Shown here one piece after another: positions 59,729-64,000 of a stretch of DNA of 64,000 nt. Each line of letters opens with the position of its first letter. The stretch's first letter is position 1. The notes under the pieces are model-generated. The model worked only from the letters and a program-made list of their open reading frames with translations, made no database searches and had not been told where the DNA came from. The DNA comes from Hawksworthiomyces lignivorus (lineage: Eukaryota; Ascomycota; Sordariomycetes; Ophiostomatales; Ophiostomataceae): NCBI GenBank assembly GCA_002917075.1, contig NTMA01000010.1, forward strand, positions 434,001-498,000. The letters run 5' to 3'. The position numbers were made by a program, and so were the translations under genes.

Positions 59729-60370
59729 TTACAGTCCCAAGGCGCTCTGGGCTGTATGCCAGTAATCCAAGCGGCCGCTCTCGGACAGGTCCGCGCCGAC
59801 ACAGCCCATATATGCTGCAAAACCGGCGTCGGTTCCCGCTGCAAGCTGTGACCTCACGTCTGCCGAGCACTGCGTCGCGAGGAACCATGGTCCGCTACCA
59901 AAATTGTAGGCATCGGGAGTGACGAGAGCCAGGATCGAGTTGGGGTCTCCATTGGCGGCCGTCAGCCCGGAGGCCAGCTCCGGGATGGATTCGGCATACA
60001 GGGTATTGAACTTGATCTGCTGCATGTTGCTGGTGCCCTGGCCAGGAGTGCCTGGGAAAACGTTGTGGCGAAACTTGAGCTCGCCCGACTCGTAGGCGAC
60101 AAGGGCCAGGACACCTGCAATCTCGGCTGGGCTATAGACGCCATACTGGCTCATCGCAGAGATAAAATAAGGCGCGGCTTGCACATTGGTAGCGCAGTCG
60201 CTGGGATAGGTAGCACCGGCGCAGGTCGTCGACGACGGCATGATTTTGGCGATGACGTCTGCGGCGTTGGCATCTCGGCGGAAGAGATGTTCCATGGGCG
60301 CTGCGGAGGCCAGGCTGCTAAAAAGAAGCGAAGCCATAAGAACAAAGGTGGTACGATTAACTGAAGCCAT
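59729..60370 (-). CDS. Small secreted protein of a conserved fungal family, lysozyme-like features
   Basis: Single exon, 213 residues from ATG 60370. An upstream in-frame extension to 60535 was rejected because it would bury the signal peptide (VLMASLLFSSLASA). A propeptide-like stretch ending LFRRDA may be cut by a kexin-type protease. The mature part has four Cys (TTCAG, SDCAT, TQCSA, MGCVG), probably two disulfides. It contains ALVAYESGELKFRHN and FPGTPGQGTSNMQ, which recall the Glu-containing catalytic helix of lysozyme-like enzymes. From memory, proteins with this pattern are widespread in ascomycetes and usually left as hypothetical. Enzyme activity is speculation. The gene is convergent with the CBM18 protein. 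Confidence 0.7.
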   Translation of the reverse strand: MASVNRTTFVLMASLLFSSLASAAPMEHLFRRDANAADVIAKIMPSSTTCAGATYPSDCATNVQAAPYFISAMSQYGVYSPAEIAGVLALVAYESGELKFRHNVFPGTPGQGTSNMQQIKFNTLYAESIPELASGLTAANGDPNSILALVTPDAYNFGSGPWFLATQCSADVRSQLAAGTDAGFAAYMGCVGADLSESGRLDYWHTAQSALGL

Positions 60371-62867
60371 ATTTGTCAATGGTCGAAATGTGGCAGAATG
60401 TGACTTGAATGGAGCGAGATTTTTTTTCTGGCGGGAAAAAAATAGATCGAATAGAAAAAAGGCAGCTGTTAAAAGCAGGCGATATAAATATCCGAGTTTA
60501 TAAAAGTTCCTTTGTTCTCCTCCTTGATTTATCAATGAAGCTGTTTTGATTGTTCACTTGCAACGCTGTCAAACAAGTATAAGAGCAGCTATTGGTCTTT
60601 GTTGCTGGAGAACAATAAGGCCTATGGAGCTGAGCAGATGGGTAATCCTTGAAAGAATTGTAGACGTAGAAAAAAAGATCGAATATCTAAGAAGCGGCCA
60701 GCGATATCTGTGAGGACAAAAAAGAGTGTAGTATAAAGAACGGCACACTTAGACTAGTTGTCTTGCAACGTCGTACTGTGATGATAGAAGAGAAAGTAAG
60801 GCGGTACAAGACCCAAAGATGAACGAGAAAAAGATAGAATTGAAAAAGAATACCGAAGAGGTTGAGCTAGAGCAAAATGCATGAAAAAGAAGATAAAAGA
60901 CGCAGGAAGATTCACAAGAATGAGAGGTTGAGAGGCATCTTATGAAAACTGCCTTTTAGGCTTACTTCGTATAAGGGGAAGAGGGCGCGCACACACCCTT
61001 GCAGCTCACACGATCATGCTGCCGTGGGGAAAGGGGAAGAGAAAGACAACGCACAGAGGATACGAGATCTGCTCCATACGGGGCAACAATACACTACGGG
61101 AAACATGTCTTCTCTTTGGTGGCAATTTATTCATCATAGCTGCCCCCTTGGCTACCCGCTATCTCGTTTCTGCACAATGCTTGAAGCTTAAACTAAATAA
61201 GATATGACGGACGTTACCATCCGCGTGTGTATGCTTGTTATTCGTTTGAGTATTTATTCTTTCCCTTTCGGTTCCCTTTGAATTGCCGGAATGTCTTCCT
61301 CTCTGAAGCAGAACAAAGCAATGTACTCCGTACACGGGATATGACAGTGAAAAGAAATATCACTCATGACATGGCGGTGTTTACACAAACATGTTCGGTG
61401 TTCAGGTACAACGCACGATACATGTCAATATGGGAAAAGGGGAAGGGGTTCCTGTCCAGTGGAAAAGCAGGCGGGGGAAAAGACACGGATGAGGCCGTAG
61501 ACCAATGAACAGCCTGCTTTCGCCTTTTCCCCCTTAGAGACGTCCCTGCGAATGCAGCTGAGCACAGCAGTGAGGGGGAGTCATGCACCAGTGCGGATAG
61601 CGGGTTGGAAGATCAGAAGAGAGGCTGTGGTCGAGCCCCACCGTCTGAACGTCTCGCGAACAGCTCGCAACCAACCATCTCTGTGGTTAAAGCGCCAGGA
61701 TGTGGTGAATCGACATGCCCACAAGGGGCATTTACAACTAGACTCGTCAGTTTTGCACTTGCAGATTTCACCATTGCTGTCTTGCTGGTAGCCTACGGCT
61801 TTTCATAGGATTAAAAGTTAGTTTGTTTCACGTTTTTCTCACTGGTCGGTGGACCACTATGTTGAAACATTTTGCCCCCCTTTCTTGCAGTTGTGCCTCG
61901 TTTTGTTCCCAAGGTTCCCTCTTTTGCCAGCTCCGTACTAGTGGGTATATTTTATGAGAGACATTACTGGTGCGTCACAGAGATCCCATCCTTAACTTAA
62001 GCTTACATACCTTACAGTAGGTGCGAGCATCTAGCAGAAGGTGGGAAACAGGCACTGAGGGCAGAAGCACATGAACTTGACACTAGTGATATATCGCAGA
62101 TAAAGACCAACTTAAGAAGATCCAGGAACGAAGAAAGATGGCAGACCTTGAGCGCAAAAGTTTATTGTTCCTGAACTGGCTGCTAGTGTCAACTGCCTTA
62201 AAGAGAAGTCTGATTCAGCTCCAAATACAGGCACCTCCTGCTGGCCAACTTCTCTCTTTCTCCTACATGACCTCATTTCATAGCCAAACGAAACACCTGG
62301 CTGTCTGCATCAGATAGTTTAAAACTTGCCTACCATGAATTTACCATACCTGATAGACTCGATACAGATAGAACAGAACGTGTTCACGGATTATTCTCGA
62401 ATCCGATGCGGTTGAGGCTCCTTTCCCTATTCTGTTCGACCCAATGCTCCCCCCCTACAATGGTCCGCTTTTCTTGAGCAGCCAACCACAGCGCCGGATT
62501 ACGCCACGCGCAAGCAATCCTCACTGAAACGATCACCAGCCATCTGCCTCTGCCTACTGGGAATCTAATTTCATCCAATGAGACACAGTGCAATTCGACC
62601 CATTCAGGTGGCCAGAGGGCACCCAGTGCCCTGGTAATGCCATGGGCCTTTTCTGGAGGACAGCTCCGTCCAGCCCGTAATCTTGGCACTCGCCAATGTG
62701 GACACCGAGCTTTTCGTTCACGGACAGCTATGGTATTCCATAAGAAAAATTTGAAGATAAGCTGCGAAGAACAGCAGGGCCGCTGGCATCGACAACATTG
62801 CCGAACGTCTGGATAATCGGTGTCCTCCGCGAAGCGCAGATGACGGCCTGAGAACCAGCGAACATCC
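60371..62867. other. 2.5-kb intergenic region, no supported gene
   Basis: Divergent spacer between the small secreted protein and the multicopper oxidase. Purine-rich sequence dominates 60650-60950. A TACTCCGTAC element lies at 61324-61333. Short frames (61016-61207, 61227-61508, 61552-61791) show no family features. Confidence 0.5.
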
Positions 62868-64000
62868 ATGACTCCAGGAGCGCACGTGCCCCAGAAGGCC
62901 TCCGAGGACGGCAAGCGGCTGCAAGATGACACCAGCGACGACGTCTCGGCCGCGGCGGAGGCAGAGCCGCGCGACATGAGCATCTTGGCGGAGCAGAGCG
63001 AGCGTCTGCTGGCAGCAGGTAGCGGCAGCAGCAGCAGCAGCAGAGACGACGTGGACTTTGGCGAGATGGAGCACATCGCAGTGGTGCCGCGGCGGAGGTC
63101 GCGCTGGCTGAGCCTGCTCTTCTCTGCTGCCGTGGTCGCGAGCTTCCTGACGCTGCTCTTTCTCGTCAAGATCGCATTCTTTGACGGCTCGGCGCATGCT
63201 GCTTCCGCTGCGACCACGCCGCCGCCCACGCCGCCGCCCACGTCATCTGCAGAGCCGCCGGCAGTGACGGTCTCGGAGCTGCCAATGCCGGCTGCCACAA
63301 CAATACCTGAACCGGAAAAGGAGATCACCTCATTTCACCGCCGCCCGGACTCGGACTACATTCTGGACCCGAGCTGGGACTTTGATGCGCCGCCCACCGT
63401 CCGAGAGTACAACTGGGTCATCGAGAACATGGAAGGCAACCCAGACGGCGTTTTCCGGCTCCTGACGGTCATCAATGGCAAATTCCCCGGCGAGCTGATT
63501 CGGTGCAACGAAGGCGACACCATCGTCGTCAACGTCGAGAACCGCGCCGTCAATGCTACTTCTCTCCACTGGCACGGCCTGTTTCAGAACGGCACCAACC
63601 ACATGGACGGCACACCTGGCGCCACGACGTGCCCGATTGTACCGGGCCGGTCATTTCGCTACGAGTTTACCGTCAAGGGACAGTCCGGAACCTGTAGGTC
63701 GCTCCAAAAACATGATTGATGCCACATGGCGTAAAAGAGACTGACACACGCCTTCCAGACTTCTATCATGGCCACCAGGGTGCGGAAACTCTCGACGGCC
63801 TGATTGGTCCCATTATCATCCATGCGCATGACGAGGGCAAAAACCAGCTTCTGCCGTATCAGACAGACCGCGTCGTCATGGTGCAGGACTGGTACCACGA
63901 CTTGTCAAGCAGTCTGCTTATGCAGGCACTCGCCCCCGGCAGCGAATCCTCTCCGATGCCGAATGGCGGCCTCATCAACGGCGCCAACATCGTAGACTGC
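62868..64000 (+). CDS. Membrane-anchored multicopper oxidase (laccase-like), 3' end outside window
   Basis: Copper enzyme oxidising phenols or metal ions with reduction of O2 to water. Exon 1 is 62868-63693 and exon 2 starts at 63759 and runs off the window; 356 residues are visible. Residues 1-78 are hydrophilic and acidic with a Ser run (GSGSSSSSRD) and end in a basic RRRSRW. One transmembrane helix at about 80-104 (WLSLLFSAAVVASFLTLLFL) follows, then a Pro/Thr-rich stalk (TTPPPTPPPT). This predicts a type II membrane protein with the oxidase outside. The first cupredoxin domain contains the copper motif LHWHG with NHMDGTPG. The second motif, YHGHQG, is completed across the splice. Typical laccases are soluble and secreted with a cleaved signal peptide, so the anchor is notable. 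Substrate is unknown. Confidence 0.88.

Noticed and set aside
60371..60535. In-frame N-terminal extension of the small secreted protein
   Set aside because: It would place about 55 residues before a typical signal peptide; ATG 60370 is the natural start.

Overview
This is a nuclear segment from a filamentous ascomycete (Pezizomycotina). The genes carry short GT-AG introns of about 50-105 nt, usually with CTAAC/CTGAC-type branch sites. The families also fit: a Zn(II)2Cys6 regulator, a DUF3716 protein, CBM18 and CBM20 modules, a UapA/UapC-type purine permease, and many secreted carbohydrate-active enzymes. There are no operons. Genes of 0.5-4 kb are separated by AT-richer spacers, some several kb long. 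I could not place it more narrowly from the sequence alone.

Layout. 1-241: start of a MARVEL membrane protein, cut by the window edge. 1531-4058 (-): secreted GH127-type beta-L-arabinofuranosidase. 7906-9950 (+): purine (xanthine/urate) permease. 11208-15459 (+): large probable nuclear protein with two C2H2 fingers, a DUF3716 domain and a cupin-like tail. 15689-16818 (-) and 18034-19050 (+): divergent pair of short-chain dehydrogenases. 19139-21401 (-) and 23077-25215 (+): divergent alpha-amylase and glucoamylase, both ending in CBM20 starch-binding domains, around a 1.7 kb spacer with an AmyR-type site overlapping a CreA-type site. 25634-28467 (-): SulP sulfate permease. 33223-35292 (+): tannase/feruloyl esterase. 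35574-36044 (-): small secreted protein. 37165-37893 (-): second MARVEL protein. 40558-41352 (+): dienelactone hydrolase. 41661-44175 (+): GH78-like alpha-L-rhamnosidase, tail to tail with an amidase at 44259-46278 (-). 47480-47761 (-): doubtful small gene. 48230-49550 (+): CUE/DUF1771/Smr protein related to the no-go-decay nuclease Cue2. 51502-54338 (+): Zn2Cys6 transcription factor whose zinc cluster appears to need a 3-nt microexon. 57698-59023 (+): four-domain CBM18 chitin-binding protein, convergent with a small secreted protein at 59729-60370 (-). 62868-64000 (+): start of a membrane-anchored multicopper oxidase, cut by the window end.

How the genes fit together. Much of the window reads as a saprotroph's nutrient-acquisition toolkit: extracellular breakdown of starch, arabinan/rhamnose-containing polymers and tannin-type phenolic esters, and uptake of purines and sulfate. 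Only the starch pair shows direct evidence of coordinated control. The others may simply be neighbours.

All exon borders were worked out by hand from splice motifs, reading phase and family motifs, and all spliced models stay in frame. Family names rest on motif recognition, not database searches.
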